Source: GCA-958296115 sp965222445
GTDB lineage: Bacteria > Chloroflexota > Dehalococcoidia > Lucifugimonadales > CAJWER01
DNA length: 64,000 bases
NCBI GenBank assembly: GCA_965222445.1
Contig: CBDCTY010000001.1
Span: 1 to 64,000, forward strand
Reading direction: 5' to 3'
Shown here: positions 37,378 to 47,404 of the stretch, one piece after another
Numbering within the stretch: the stretch's first letter is position 1
Layout: every line of letters begins with the position of its first letter
Translations under genes and position numbers: made by a program
Notes under the pieces: generated by a model
What the model was told of the DNA's origin: nothing
The model's database searches: none
The model's input: only the letters and a program-made list of their open reading frames with translations

Positions 37378-38097
37378 GTGGCATACGATCTGAAGAAGCG
37401 AATCCACTCGGGCGACAGCATCCTCGGCGTCTCCGTGCCGATGACGCTGTCCAAAGACGAGCTCGAATCGGTCATGGAGCGCGGCACCTACGACTTCGTG
37501 TGGGTCGACGGCCAGCATTCTCCGTTCAACGAAGACCGGCTCGTCTCATTTTGCGCGGCCGCGGCGGAGCTCGGAGTCCACGTCCAGCTCCGCATCAAGC
37601 ACACCAGGCAGGCCTATCTGATCGGCAACTATCTCGACCTCGGGCCGGTCGGGATCGAGGTGCCGCAGGTCGAGCTGGAGTCGACCGTGGACGAGGCCGT
37701 GGCCAACTTCTACTACCCCCCGGCGGGGATCAGGAGCTGGGGCGGGTCGGGACGCGTCGGCATCGGCGACCGCCCGGACAGGCTGGACTACGCCGAATGG
37801 TGGGCCGGGACCGGAGTTCTGTGGATGCAGGTCGAGTCGCTCGACGCCTTCACCAACGCCCGCCGGCTGGCCAGACCCGGAGTCGACTGTATTTCCGTCG
37901 GGCCCTCCGACCTTGGTTTCAGCCTCGAGTCCAACCCCGTTCATCCGCTCAAGACGGTCGACGACTGCTATCGGCACCTACTCGACCAGCTCAGCGGCGG
38001 CACCGCAAGAGCATGCATCAGAGCGTACACCCGGGACGAGTTACAGAGGTACCGCGACATGGGCGCCTCGATGCTCATGGTCCCCATGACGCTTTAG
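37378..38097 (+). CDS. HpcH/HpaI aldolase family protein
   Basis: 239 residues from a GTG with GGGAGG about 8 bases upstream. The family's TIM-barrel motifs are present: YDFVWVDGQHSPFNEDRLVSF (usual GEH is GQH here, about 44), VQLRIKHTRQAYL, a loop GIEVPQVELESTVDEAV, and metal ligands Glu in LWMQVESLDAF (about 147) and Asp in ISVGPSDLGFSL (about 175). Members cleave 2-keto-3-deoxy acids to pyruvate and an aldehyde using Mg2+ or Mn2+. That fits with enolase-superfamily dehydratases, whose products are such acids. The GEH to GQH change and poor conservation of the usual Arg leave some doubt about aldolase activity. Confidence 0.82.
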   Translation: MAYDLKKRIHSGDSILGVSVPMTLSKDELESVMERGTYDFVWVDGQHSPFNEDRLVSFCAAAAELGVHVQLRIKHTRQAYLIGNYLDLGPVGIEVPQVELESTVDEAVANFYYPPAGIRSWGGSGRVGIGDRPDRLDYAEWWAGTGVLWMQVESLDAFTNARRLARPGVDCISVGPSDLGFSLESNPVHPLKTVDDCYRHLLDQLSGGTARACIRAYTRDELQRYRDMGASMLMVPMTL

Positions 38098-38127
38098 ACC
38101 TTGGGAAAGACGCGTAAGGAGGCGAAC

Positions 38128-39078
38128 ATGTCGCTGGCCGGCAGCGGACGCTACACGTATGAGATGTCGGGCGAAGACTGGGGCGTTCTCCCGGACGGGT
38201 GGAGCCTCAAAGAGGGGACGGCCGTCGCGGTCGACTCCTCCGACAACGTCTACGTCTTCAACCGCGGCGAACACCCCGTCATAGTGTTCGACTCCGACGG
38301 CAACTTCCTGCGCTCCTGGGGCGAAGGCCTGTTCACAATGCCGCACGGAGTCGCCGTTGGGCCCGATGACAGCGTCTACTGCGTCGACACGGGCGACCAC
38401 ACCGTCCGAAAGTTCACCCCGGAGGGCGCGCTGCTGATGGTCGTCGGGGAGCCGGGCAGGGCAGGGCCCAAGATGGCGGGCCAGCCGTTCAACCGGCCCA
38501 CCCACCTCGCCGTCGACCCTCGAAACGGCGATCTGCTCATCTCCGACGGCTACGGCAACGCCCGCGTCCACAGGTACTCGTCCGACGGCAAACACCTCAC
38601 GTCTTGGGGCGAGTCCGGGACCGATCCGGGCAAGTTCAACATCCCGCACAACATAGACGTCGACCAGGACGGCCTCGTTTACGTAGCGGACCGCGAGAAT
38701 CGGCGGATACAGCTGTTCGATCCCGACGGCTCCTTCCGTGAGCAGTGGGGCAATCTGTCCCGGGCGGCGGCCGTCTGCGTCGACGTTGCGGGCGAGGCGG
38801 TCTACGTAGGAGAGTACTTCGGCGGCATCGGGTCCAACGCGGAGGGGCGAAATCTCGGCCCCCGCGTCACGGTGCTAGACATGGCCGGAACGGTGCTGGC
38901 AAGAGTAGGGGATCGGCCGCCCGGAGACGAGGCAGGGCGCTTCTACTCGCCCCACGCGATCGCCGTCGACTCGCGGGGCGACGTGTACGTAGCCGAGGTC
39001 GCCTGGACGGACTACGGCCAGTCGATGGACCCGCCGCGGGAGCTGCGCTCCCTCCAGAAGCTGGTGCGCAGGGGCTGA
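38128..39078 (+). CDS. NHL-repeat beta-propeller protein
   Basis: 316 residues; ATG 38128 is chosen because AAGGAGG lies 5 bases upstream. Six NHL-like blades are visible: AVAVDSSDNVYVFNRGEHPVIVFDSDGNFLRSWG, GVAVGPDDSVYCVDTGDHTVRKFTPEG, LAVDPRNGDLLISDGYGNARVHRYSSDGKHLTSWG, NIDVDQDGLVYVADRENRRIQLFDPDG and AIAVDSRGDVYVAEVAW. There is no signal peptide, so it is cytoplasmic. The arrangement resembles the peptidyl-glycine amidating lyase-like family used as annotation for such genes, but catalytic identity is not shown. It follows the aldolase gene by 30 bases and is probably in the same operon. Confidence 0.8.
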   Translation: MSLAGSGRYTYEMSGEDWGVLPDGWSLKEGTAVAVDSSDNVYVFNRGEHPVIVFDSDGNFLRSWGEGLFTMPHGVAVGPDDSVYCVDTGDHTVRKFTPEGALLMVVGEPGRAGPKMAGQPFNRPTHLAVDPRNGDLLISDGYGNARVHRYSSDGKHLTSWGESGTDPGKFNIPHNIDVDQDGLVYVADRENRRIQLFDPDGSFREQWGNLSRAAAVCVDVAGEAVYVGEYFGGIGSNAEGRNLGPRVTVLDMAGTVLARVGDRPPGDEAGRFYSPHAIAVDSRGDVYVAEVAWTDYGQSMDPPRELRSLQKLVRRG

Positions 39079-39166
39079 TCGACGCGACCGGCCAGCGTCG
39101 GGTGAGGCCCCTACGCGTCCGGCCTCCTGCCGAAGTCCTGGTTGGCCGTGGCGGCGCGTAGCTCTG

Positions 39167-39610
39167 TTGCGCAACCTCGCGCGTCAGTCCGAATTGGGAG
39201 GAGACGTCGAACTGGATGCTGAAGGACGACAAGGCGAGCCCTCCGACGCGCCCGGCGGCCAGGGCCGCTCTGAGTTGAAGAGCGGGGCCGCCATCGGGCT
39301 GGTCTCCGGTTTCGCCGCGATAACGTGCTGCGTGTCGCCGGTCGTGTTCGTGCTGATAGGCATTGCCACCGCGGCCGAGGCCGTGACCCTGGGCGACACT
39401 CTCTACTACACCTACGGCTGGTTCTTCAGGGCCTTCGGCGCGGTCGTCGCGGCAGCCGCGGTGATCGTCTACCTCCGCCGGCGCCGAGGCTGCAGCATCG
39501 ACGGCGCCCGCCGCCACTGGCGCACGCTCGGATCCCTGGTCCTCGCCGGGGGCGCAACCTATGCCGGTCTGTTCTGGTTTACCAAGTACCTGAGCATCTG
39601 GTTCGCCTAG
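39167..39610 (+). CDS. Small membrane protein, MerT-like CC motif, function unknown
   Basis: Up to 147 residues; the TTG at 39167 has no good ribosome site, and GGAGGAG at about 39198 suggests a start some 15 codons later, so the N-terminus is uncertain. Three membrane helices are visible: AAIGLVSGFAAITCCVSPVVFVLIG, YTYGWFFRAFGAVVAAAAVIVYL and TLGSLVLAGGATYAGLFWFTKYL. The CC in the first helix and the GLVSGFAAITCCVSP pattern recall mercuric-ion transport MerT and related thiol-bearing membrane proteins. No MerP or MerA is nearby. Hypothetical in function. Confidence 0.65.
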   Translation: MRNLARQSELGGDVELDAEGRQGEPSDAPGGQGRSELKSGAAIGLVSGFAAITCCVSPVVFVLIGIATAAEAVTLGDTLYYTYGWFFRAFGAVVAAAAVIVYLRRRRGCSIDGARRHWRTLGSLVLAGGATYAGLFWFTKYLSIWFA

Positions 39611-39662
39611 CGGTTGGGCCGTCGGACGGAGCGCCCGGGCCGTCGCGGCCAATAGGGGGCTG

Positions 39663-39671
39663 TGATATAAT
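39663..39671 (+). promoter_or_regulatory. Extended -10 promoter of the 2-oxoacid dehydrogenase operon
   Basis: TGATATAAT (TGn + TATAAT, 39663-39671) lies 58 bases before the E1-alpha ATG. No good -35 is seen. Confidence 0.65.
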
Positions 39672-39729
39672 CCCGCAACTCATCGGCCGTATCTGTTCGA
39701 CGACTATTCTTGCCGCCCAGGAGACCGCG

Positions 39730-40788
39730 ATGCCAGCAGCCAGCCCAGACGAAAAGACCCTGCTTGACATGTACGAGACGATGGTCACGATCCGCTTCTT
39801 TGAAGAGCAGTGCCGTAGGGAGGCCGACGCCGGGAAGCTCAGGGGCATGCACTCCTCCGTGGGACAGGAGGCCGTGCCCACCGGCATATGCGCGCATCTC
39901 AAGCAAGGGGACTACGTTCTGGGGACCCATCGCAGCCACCACCACTGCATCGCCCAGGGCGTCGACCTGAAGCAGATGATGGCCGAGCTTCTGGGTAAGG
40001 CCACCGGGACCAACGGCGGCAAGGGCGGCACGATGCACATCGCCGACATCAACAGGGGAATGCTCGGCGCCAACGGCGTCGTGGGCTCCAATATTCCCGT
40101 GGCCACCGGCGCGGCGCTCAGTGCCAAGCTCCGTGGCACCGACAACGTGAGCGTCGTCTTCTTCGGCGACGGCGCGGTAGGGCAGGGCACCCTACACGAA
40201 TCGATGAACCTCGCATCAATCTGGAAGCTGCCGGTCATCTTCCTGTGCGAGAACAACCGCTATGCCGAGTCCACCCCGTTCGAGTACGCGATCGCCGGGG
40301 GCTCGGTCGCCGACCGCGCCGCCGGGTACGACATGCCGGGAATCATGGTCGACGGCCAGTCGGTCCTCGACATGTACGAGGTCGGCGGGCAGGCGGTGGA
40401 GCGAGCGAGGCGGGGCGACGGGCCGACGCTCATCGAGGCGCAGACCTACCGCTACTTCGGACACTTCGGCGCCGACAACCCGTTGGACTACCGCTCCGAG
40501 GACGAGGAGGCCCACTTCAAGGCCAGGGACTGCCTCGCGCGTATCAAGACCCACATCCTCGAGAACGGCGTAGCCTCCGAGGCGGACCTCCAGGCCCTGG
40601 ACGAAAAGGCCGGAGCCGCCGTCGAGGAGGCCTCGAAGTTCGCGAACGAGAGCCCGTTCCCGGAGCTGGCGGAGCTGTTCACCGACGTGTACATCTCCTA
40701 TCCGGACCAGATTCTCAACGCCGGCGCCGCCGCGGAGATGATAGGGACGAGTGTCGTCACATCAGGAGCGGGCGGGCGCAGCGGGTGA
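39730..40788 (+). CDS. 2-oxoacid (pyruvate/acetoin) dehydrogenase E1, alpha subunit
   Basis: 352 residues; ATG at 39730 with AGGAGA 5 bases upstream. It is the TPP-binding subunit: MVTIRFFEEQCRREADAGKLRGMHSSVGQEAVPTGI (about 14-49), GTHRSHHHCIAQGVD, the GGKGGTMH block, and the TPP motif FFGDGAVGQGTLHESMNLASIWKLPVIFLCENN (GDG to NN, about 140-172). A C-terminal extension of about 20 residues follows the usual end. It decarboxylates the 2-oxo acid and passes the acyl unit to E2. Sequence alone does not separate pyruvate from acetoin dehydrogenase; the gene is first in an alpha-beta-E2 operon. Confidence 0.9.
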   Translation: MPAASPDEKTLLDMYETMVTIRFFEEQCRREADAGKLRGMHSSVGQEAVPTGICAHLKQGDYVLGTHRSHHHCIAQGVDLKQMMAELLGKATGTNGGKGGTMHIADINRGMLGANGVVGSNIPVATGAALSAKLRGTDNVSVVFFGDGAVGQGTLHESMNLASIWKLPVIFLCENNRYAESTPFEYAIAGGSVADRAAGYDMPGIMVDGQSVLDMYEVGGQAVERARRGDGPTLIEAQTYRYFGHFGADNPLDYRSEDEEAHFKARDCLARIKTHILENGVASEADLQALDEKAGAAVEEASKFANESPFPELAELFTDVYISYPDQILNAGAAAEMIGTSVVTSGAGGRSG

Positions 40789-40868
40789 CCCGATCCGGGA
40801 TGACCGGCGGCCCGCCGAACAGTCGGCGCCCGGCCGGACGCTCCTAACTTCCTTCAGGGGGAATTGAA

Positions 40869-41930
<1,062 letters not shown>

Positions 41931-41961
41931 GCCCCGAAGGACCGGATCTCAGGAGGTTCCC

Positions 41962-43152
41962 TTGGCAGTACCCATCGTGATGCCCAAGCTCGGCATGGTC
42001 ATGTCCGAAGGGACCGTGGCAAGGTGGGCGAAAGCCGCCGGAGAGGCCGTCAATCGCGGCGAGGTCATCGCCGAGATCGAGACCGAGAAGATCAACTACG
42101 AGCTCGAGGCGACCGACGACGGCATCCTCCATCACGTCGTCGACGAAGGGACCAGCGTCCTGGTAGACGGGGTGGTGGCCTATCTGCTCGCCGAGGGTGA
42201 AGAGGCCCCCGCAGCCCCGCCCGAGCCGGTAGCCGCCGCGCCTGCTCCCGCGCCGCCTCCCAGGCGTTCCCGGGCCGCTCGGCGGTCCGCCGCCGGGGGA
42301 GAGGTCCGATCCACTCCGGGCGCCCGGAAACTGGCTTCCAAACTCGGCGTCGAGCTCAGCGCCGTCGCGCCGACGGGACCCGGCGGCAGGGTGGTGGAGG
42401 CCGACGTCCGCGCGCACTCGGAGAAGAAGGATGCAGCCGCGGCGTCGCCCCAAGTCCCTCCGGTGCCGCCCGGACTGCCGGACACTGCCAAAACCGTGCC
42501 TCTGGCGGGCATCCGCAAGTCCATCGCCGACCACATGCGCCGGAGCATCGCCGATACGGCCCAGCTCTCGTTCAGCCTCGAAGTCGACGTGACCGACGCC
42601 CAGGAGATGAGGAAGAGCGCCAGCGAGGGCGGCGTGACGATTTCAATCGCCCACGTTCTGATGAAGGCCTGCGCCGCCGCGCTCAAACGGCAGCCGGAGC
42701 TCAACAGCGTGATGGGCGGCGGCAGCATCCTCTACTTCGACGAGGTGAACATAGGCGTGGCCGTGTCCCTCAAGGAGGGGCTGATTGTGCCGGTGGTGAA
42801 CGACGTGGCCGGCAAGAGTCTTGCCGACCTTTCCCAGGAGACGACCGATCTGGCTGACAGGGCCCGCGACGGCAAGCTGATGCCCGACCAGACAACGGGA
42901 GGCACGTTCACCATCAGCGTGCTCGGTAGCGTCGACAGCTTCACGCCGATACTCAACGCGGGCCAGAGCGCGATTCTGGGTGTGGGCAGATCGGTCGAAA
43001 AGCCCGTGGTCAGAGGCGGAGAAGTGGTGGTCAGAGAGATGATGACGCTCAGTCTGACCGTCGACCACCAAGTCATCGACGGGGCCGTAGCCGCCGGATT
43101 CCTGCGCCGTCTCCAACAGAACATCGAGCGCCCCGCCGCGCTCTTCAGGTAG
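41962..43152 (+). CDS. Dihydrolipoamide acyltransferase (E2) of the 2-oxoacid dehydrogenase
   Basis: 396 residues from a TTG with AGGAGG 5 bases upstream. The N-terminal lipoyl domain has the attachment Lys in IAEIETEKINYELEATDDG (about 42). After an Ala/Pro linker comes the E1/E3-binding domain (STPGARKLASKLGVELSAVAPTGPGGRVVEADV, about 115-148). The catalytic domain starts PLAGIRKSIADHMRRSIADTAQLSFSLEVDVTDA and ends with the active-site LTVDHQVIDGAVAAGFLRRL (His-x-x-x-Asp-Gly, about 372). It transfers the acyl group to CoA. There is no lipoamide dehydrogenase (E3) gene after it, so E3 must be supplied from elsewhere. Confidence 0.92.
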   Translation: MAVPIVMPKLGMVMSEGTVARWAKAAGEAVNRGEVIAEIETEKINYELEATDDGILHHVVDEGTSVLVDGVVAYLLAEGEEAPAAPPEPVAAAPAPAPPPRRSRAARRSAAGGEVRSTPGARKLASKLGVELSAVAPTGPGGRVVEADVRAHSEKKDAAAASPQVPPVPPGLPDTAKTVPLAGIRKSIADHMRRSIADTAQLSFSLEVDVTDAQEMRKSASEGGVTISIAHVLMKACAAALKRQPELNSVMGGGSILYFDEVNIGVAVSLKEGLIVPVVNDVAGKSLADLSQETTDLADRARDGKLMPDQTTGGTFTISVLGSVDSFTPILNAGQSAILGVGRSVEKPVVRGGEVVVREMMTLSLTVDHQVIDGAVAAGFLRRLQQNIERPAALFR

Positions 43153-43437
43153 ACCCTCCGCGTCCGCTGGCTCGATCGCCGCGCCGCAACGCGGACGCCC
43201 GACAGGAATGCGGCTCGGAGTGACGCGCCGATCCGTCGGCCGTGGAGCGAACGGTGTCATTCCCTGGAGCACCCGTACTCATCAAGAGTCGCCTGCGGGG
43301 AACGTGGGCACTTTCGAAATCGCCTGAGGGGATCAAATAGGGTCCAGGTCTGGACACCGATGAGTCGATATGGGAAAATCGGCGCGGCGCGGCGCACAAT
43401 GTGGTGCCCGCAGGTACTTAGCTGAAAAGGAGACGAC
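43153..43437. other. Intergenic region, nothing recognised
   Basis: 285 bases without a gene, REP copy or clear terminator after E2. A GGCGCGGCGCGGCGC run at 43380-43394 precedes the next gene's AAAAGGAG ribosome site. Confidence 0.4.
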
Positions 43438-44022
43438 ATGGAAGGACTGTTTTTCGTTCTGATTGGGGCGGCACTGGTGGTCCAGTCCTGGCAACTCCTC
43501 GGTCTATACTCCGACGGACGTACGATGGGCGTGGTCGTCGGTGGCCTGGGAGTCCTGATTCTGGGGACGTTCATGCTCGGCTCGGGGGTCGAGCCGGTAC
43601 TGCTTACCGAGGCTGGCAAGAAGGCCAGCGAAGTCGCCGCGAGCGACGTCGCAGTGTCGACCGCGTTGCTCACCACCCTCGCGGCCGTCTGGGCGATCTA
43701 CGCGATTGGCGTGGGCGCGCACGGTCTGTGGGACCTCGACGATCGGGCGATCGGCTTCCTTAGCGCGGTTGTGGCCGTCGTTTCGCTGGGCGCCTTGGCC
43801 TACTTCGCGGGCGAGCTCGATGCCAGGTACGGCGAGAGTGTGATGCTCGCGGCGTCGGCTGCGACGCTCGTGCTGACCGCCCTCGCCACCATAACGTTCT
43901 TCTACCTGGCGTTCGGCTTCAACGTCTTGAAGCTGGTGTCCGGTTGGTTCTTGCTCATAGGCGGCGCCGTTGTCAGCCTTATCGGACTGGCGATCATCAC
44001 CGGGGGCGTACCGGTCGCCTAG
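43438..44022 (+). CDS. AmiS/UreI-like integral membrane protein
   Basis: 194 residues with AAAAGGAG 6 bases before the ATG. Six membrane helices can be placed at about 3-22, 27-48, 70-92, 102-122, 134-157 and 163-186. The start (GLFFVLIGAALVVQSWQLLGLYSDGRTMGVVVGGLG) and end (FNVLKLVSGWFLLIGGAVVSLIGLAIITGG) look like AmiS/UreI transporters, which form channels for urea or short amides, but no amidase or urease gene is nearby. The assignment rests on topology and length only. A perfect 30-bp palindrome follows the gene. Confidence 0.6.
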   Translation: MEGLFFVLIGAALVVQSWQLLGLYSDGRTMGVVVGGLGVLILGTFMLGSGVEPVLLTEAGKKASEVAASDVAVSTALLTTLAAVWAIYAIGVGAHGLWDLDDRAIGFLSAVVAVVSLGALAYFAGELDARYGESVMLAASAATLVLTALATITFFYLAFGFNVLKLVSGWFLLIGGAVVSLIGLAIITGGVPVA

Positions 44023-44048
44023 CCGCGGCCAGGCTTGCGCCGATGATG

Positions 44049-44078
44049 TTCACGGAGGCGCACGTGCGCCTCCGTGAA
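44049..44078. terminator. 30-bp perfect palindrome after the membrane protein gene
   Basis: TTCACGGAGGCGCAC is followed immediately by its exact complement, with no loop. As RNA it would form a very stable hairpin, followed by CGGTTTACACTG, so it may terminate transcription without a real T-run. A protein-binding operator upstream of prkA is the alternative. Confidence 0.6.
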
Positions 44079-44151
44079 CGGTTTACACTGTCCCTGATCA
44101 CAGACCCGCCGCTCCGGCGGCGCGGTTGAGTATTCCGATGCGGTGAGACGA

Positions 44152-46146
44152 ATGACCGACAAACCGTCGATAGACCATATCCTCGCGGAGAGCGACGGAG
44201 AGTTGGGCAGATTTGCCTGGGAGGGCACATTTGCCGACTATCTCCAGCTCGTCATCGAAGACCCAACTCGCTCGCGGTTGGCCCACTCCCTCGTGTACGA
44301 GGCCGTAATGGCCAAAGGCGTCGAGACGACGCCGGACGGCGTATCGGTGTACGGTCTCTTCAAGGAGCGCATCTTCGGTCTGGAACGGGCGCTCGACCGG
44401 ATCGTCCGTTACCTGGAGGCGTCGGCAAACAGGATGGAGGTCCGGAAGCGGATACTCCTCCTCCTCGGCCCGCCGGCCAGCGGCAAGTCCACCATAGTGG
44501 AGCTGATCAAAAGGGCGCTGGAGGAGTACACCCGTACCGACGAAGGCGTCGCCTACGCGATCGCCGGGTGTCCCATACAGGAGGACCCGCTGCACCTCGT
44601 CCCGGAGCGGTTGCGCCCGGCCCTCTTCGATCACTATGGCGTATACGTAGAGGGCGACCTCTGCCCGCGATGCAGATACATGCTCAAGTCCGAATACAAC
44701 GGCGAGGCCTCCAAAATGCCGGTGCACCGTGTGGTCTTCTCCGAAAGATCGGCCCTCGGGATAGGCTATTTCATCGCGTCGAATCCGAGAGGCGACTCTT
44801 CCGTCCTGGTCGGCAGCATCGACAACAAGCTGCTGTCGGGCGAGCGTGAGGAGGTGGCGGCGAAGGCTTTCCGACTGGACGGCGAGCTGAACATCGCCAA
44901 CCGCGGCCTCATGGAGTTCGTGGAGATCTTCAAGGCCGACAAGCAGCTGCTCACGACGCTGCTCGGCCTGGCGCAGGAACAGATCATCAAGAACGACAAG
45001 TTCGGCTCTATCTACGCCAACGAGGTCTTGATTGGACACTCCAACGAGGGCGACTTCGACGATTTTACCGACGACAAGCATTCTGAGGCGCTCAAGGACC
45101 GGATAATCGCCGTCGAAGTCCCGTACAACCTCCGGGTCCGCGAAGAGGTCAAGATCTGTGCCGGGATGCTGGCGTCCGGAATGGTGCAGGGCGTTCATTT
45201 CGCGCCCCTTACGCTTCGCATGGCCAGCGTGTTCGCGGTCCTGTCCCGCCTCGATCCGCCTCCCCGTCAGGGAATGAGCCTGCTCGACAAGATGAGGCTC
45301 TATGACGGCAACATAGTCAAGCCGTACGACAAGGACGACGTGGCGGAGATGCAGCGGCATAACCACCGCGAGGGCATGTCCGGCCTCTCACCTAGATACG
45401 TGATGAACCGGCTCGACAACATCGCAAGCTCTACCCAAGTTTCTTGTGTATTCCCGCTGGCGGCCGTCGACAGCTTGTGGCGAGGGCTTAGGGAGAATAT
45501 CAGCCTCGGGGAGGAGGAGCGGGCGAATTACGTGGGCTTCTTGAACGACACGATCCGGGAGTACAACGATCTCGCCATCAACGAGGTGCAGCGGGCCTTC
45601 GACGAGAACTTCGAACAGGCCGCTGAGATACTCCTCGACGGTTACCTCAATACGATCGCGAGCTTCTCAGAGACCGGCTTTCGGCCCACCGACGCCGCGG
45701 ACAGGACCATCAGCGACCGCGACGTGAGGGATATCGAGCGAGAGGTCGGGGTGGCCGAGCGCGAAAAGCCCGACTTCCGGCGGGGGATTCTCGGAATTGT
45801 AGAGGAATGGCGTAAACGAGGCCTGACCTTTGACTACACTTCTGAGCCGCGTCTGAAGGCGGCCATCGAAGAGCGGCTCCTGCCGACGCGCCGAAATCTT
45901 CTGGGGGCGCTCTCGCAGCCGCGGGGCGGTCGGCAGAGGGCCGAGTGGGAGCGGCTGCGGAAATCGATCCAGGGACGACTCATGAACAGGCAAGGCTACT
46001 GCGCGCACTGTTCCGGCGATCTGGTGAACTACGTGGTCACCGTGCTCGATGGTACGCCCGTGCACAAGGCGCAGAAGAACGAGGAAGTGGAGTGGCTGTG
46101 GCCTCTTTCCTACGTCGACGTCCCCGACGAAGAGTCGGACGAGTAG
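44152..46146 (+). CDS. prkA: PrkA-family serine protein kinase
   Basis: 664 residues from ATG 44152; a GTG nine bases earlier is possible. The AAA+ half has Walker A LLLLGPPASGKSTIVELIKRAL (about 100) and the PrkA-specific GCPIQEDPLHLVPERLRPAL (about 140). The C-terminal kinase-like half has the family blocks MEFVEIFKADKQLLTTLLGLAQE, IGHSNEGDFDDFTDDKHSEALKDRIIAVEVPYNLRV and, after ERANYVGFLNDTIREYND, a basic tail. A CPRCRYML pair and a C-terminal CAHCSG pair could bind metal. PrkA acts in stress or stationary-phase signalling and normally neighbours yeaH and spoVR; here neither partner is adjacent. Confidence 0.9.
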   Translation: MTDKPSIDHILAESDGELGRFAWEGTFADYLQLVIEDPTRSRLAHSLVYEAVMAKGVETTPDGVSVYGLFKERIFGLERALDRIVRYLEASANRMEVRKRILLLLGPPASGKSTIVELIKRALEEYTRTDEGVAYAIAGCPIQEDPLHLVPERLRPALFDHYGVYVEGDLCPRCRYMLKSEYNGEASKMPVHRVVFSERSALGIGYFIASNPRGDSSVLVGSIDNKLLSGEREEVAAKAFRLDGELNIANRGLMEFVEIFKADKQLLTTLLGLAQEQIIKNDKFGSIYANEVLIGHSNEGDFDDFTDDKHSEALKDRIIAVEVPYNLRVREEVKICAGMLASGMVQGVHFAPLTLRMASVFAVLSRLDPPPRQGMSLLDKMRLYDGNIVKPYDKDDVAEMQRHNHREGMSGLSPRYVMNRLDNIASSTQVSCVFPLAAVDSLWRGLRENISLGEEERANYVGFLNDTIREYNDLAINEVQRAFDENFEQAAEILLDGYLNTIASFSETGFRPTDAADRTISDRDVRDIEREVGVAEREKPDFRRGILGIVEEWRKRGLTFDYTSEPRLKAAIEERLLPTRRNLLGALSQPRGGRQRAEWERLRKSIQGRLMNRQGYCAHCSGDLVNYVVTVLDGTPVHKAQKNEEVEWLWPLSYVDVPDEESDE

Positions 46147-46660
46147 CCGCACAGCGCTATCTCTACGGCCTCCTCGACGCGTCCGCGCCCCAATGCTTTG
46201 GGGGGTGGGAGACAGTTGACCGTCCAGTCTTGACGGGACTTGCACGAGCCGACCACCGCAACTAACGCCTAGGAGCATAGGCGCGTATGGGGTTGCACGA
46301 TAATCCCCAGCCGCGGTGCCACAAGGCGTGAACAGCCACGGAGAGCGGCAAGAAAGACGCCTTGAGCTCTCGCCGACGCCGCAGAAGGGACATGAGAAAT
46401 CGGCGACGCCGCGAACCGTCCTCGGGGTTGCGGTGGTGGGCCGTAGGCCTCATTGTCGGGCTCGGCCTGTTGGTCGCCGCTGCCAGGATTCTCGTATAGT
46501 CGTCCAGGCGGCTCTAGCCGGACAAGTCACTCCCTGGCGTTCCGGTCGACGGTAGCAGGTACACCGGACCGCGCTGGTACGCCGTGGGCCGTGGGGCATC
46601 CTCACCGGATACCGAAGAGCCTCCGGGGGCGGAGCCCGACGGGAGCCCAGGCTGCGGCCT
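46147..46660. other. 514-base intergenic region, nothing recognised
   Basis: The stretch between prkA and the convergent rimI has no convincing reading frame, REP copy or RNA gene. Two ORFs of 60-100 codons have no ribosome site and biased composition typical of shadows. Confidence 0.5.
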
Positions 46661-47404
46661 CTACTCGGTTCCCTTCCTGACTGGAGTGCCCTGGCGCTTA
46701 GCTTGCAGTGGCGCGGGTAGGGTCGCCCGGCCCCAACGGCGCCGGTGTTCCTCCTTCGCACGAGCGAACATGTCGACGTAGGACTGCTCGCGAATGGGAC
46801 AGGCTGTCATGATCAGGGCGTCCTCGCGATCGTCCACGTAGTAGTCCCTACGGACTCCGCTCACGTCGAAGCGGTACTTGCCGTATAGGTTTCTGGCGAC
46901 GAAGTTGGATGGGCGGACCTCCAGAGTGACGATGGAGGCGCCTCTCGCGTAGGCCTGCTCGATGGCGGCAATGAGCAGCAGCTCCCCAACGCCGCGGCCG
47001 CGGTACGTCCGGCGGACTCCGAATGTGATGACGTGCGCCTCGTCGGCCGCGTACCGGGCTCCCAGGAACCCGGCGATCGGCTCGCCGGTAGGCCCGCCCT
47101 TGCGCCGCAGACCGGCGGAGGCGTTGCGGATCGTGGCCGCCAGACGCGCCGGCCCGCTTCCGGCGGTTGCGCGTCTGTCCGTAGGCGGCCGGCCCGACAA
47201 GCTCGGCGGGGCGCCTGGAACGCGGCAGGCTACGAGGTGGGAGGCGGCCGAGTTCTGCAGCTCCAGACGGAAGGACGTCGGCGGGAAGTGGCTCGGAAAG
47301 GCCTCTCGCTCGATCGCCTGAACCTGCAGCACGTCAGTGGCCGCCAGCGTGCGCACCGCGAACGGCATGACGGAGGCTATCGGACGTCTGCCGGAGGTCG
47401 TCAT
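46661..47404 (-). CDS. rimI: RimI-type ribosomal-protein-alanine N-acetyltransferase (GNAT)
   Basis: 247 residues from ATG 47404; ATG 47368 is an alternative, closer to the usual RimI length. The GNAT fold is clear: VRTLAATDVLQVQAIEREAFPSHFP at the start, acetyl-CoA binding AHVITFGVRRTYRGRGVGELLLIAAIEQAYARGASIVTLEVRPSNFVARNLYGKYRF (V-x-x-x-x-R-G-x-G) and YYVDDREDALIM. It acetylates N-terminal Ala of ribosomal protein S18 or similar. An insertion of about 50 residues (GAPPSLSGRPPTDRR...) between strands 2 and 3, and a C-terminal tail of about 30, make it longer than the usual 150. A TGCTAGAAT extended -10 lies upstream on the same strand. Confidence 0.85.
   Translation of the reverse strand: MTTSGRRPIASVMPFAVRTLAATDVLQVQAIEREAFPSHFPPTSFRLELQNSAASHLVACRVPGAPPSLSGRPPTDRRATAGSGPARLAATIRNASAGLRRKGGPTGEPIAGFLGARYAADEAHVITFGVRRTYRGRGVGELLLIAAIEQAYARGASIVTLEVRPSNFVARNLYGKYRFDVSGVRRDYYVDDREDALIMTACPIREQSYVDMFARAKEEHRRRWGRATLPAPLQAKRQGTPVRKGTE

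Noticed and set aside
37326..38117. 263-codon plus-strand frame overlapping the aldolase gene
   Set aside because: Different frame over a clear HpcH/HpaI protein; Arg-rich composition.
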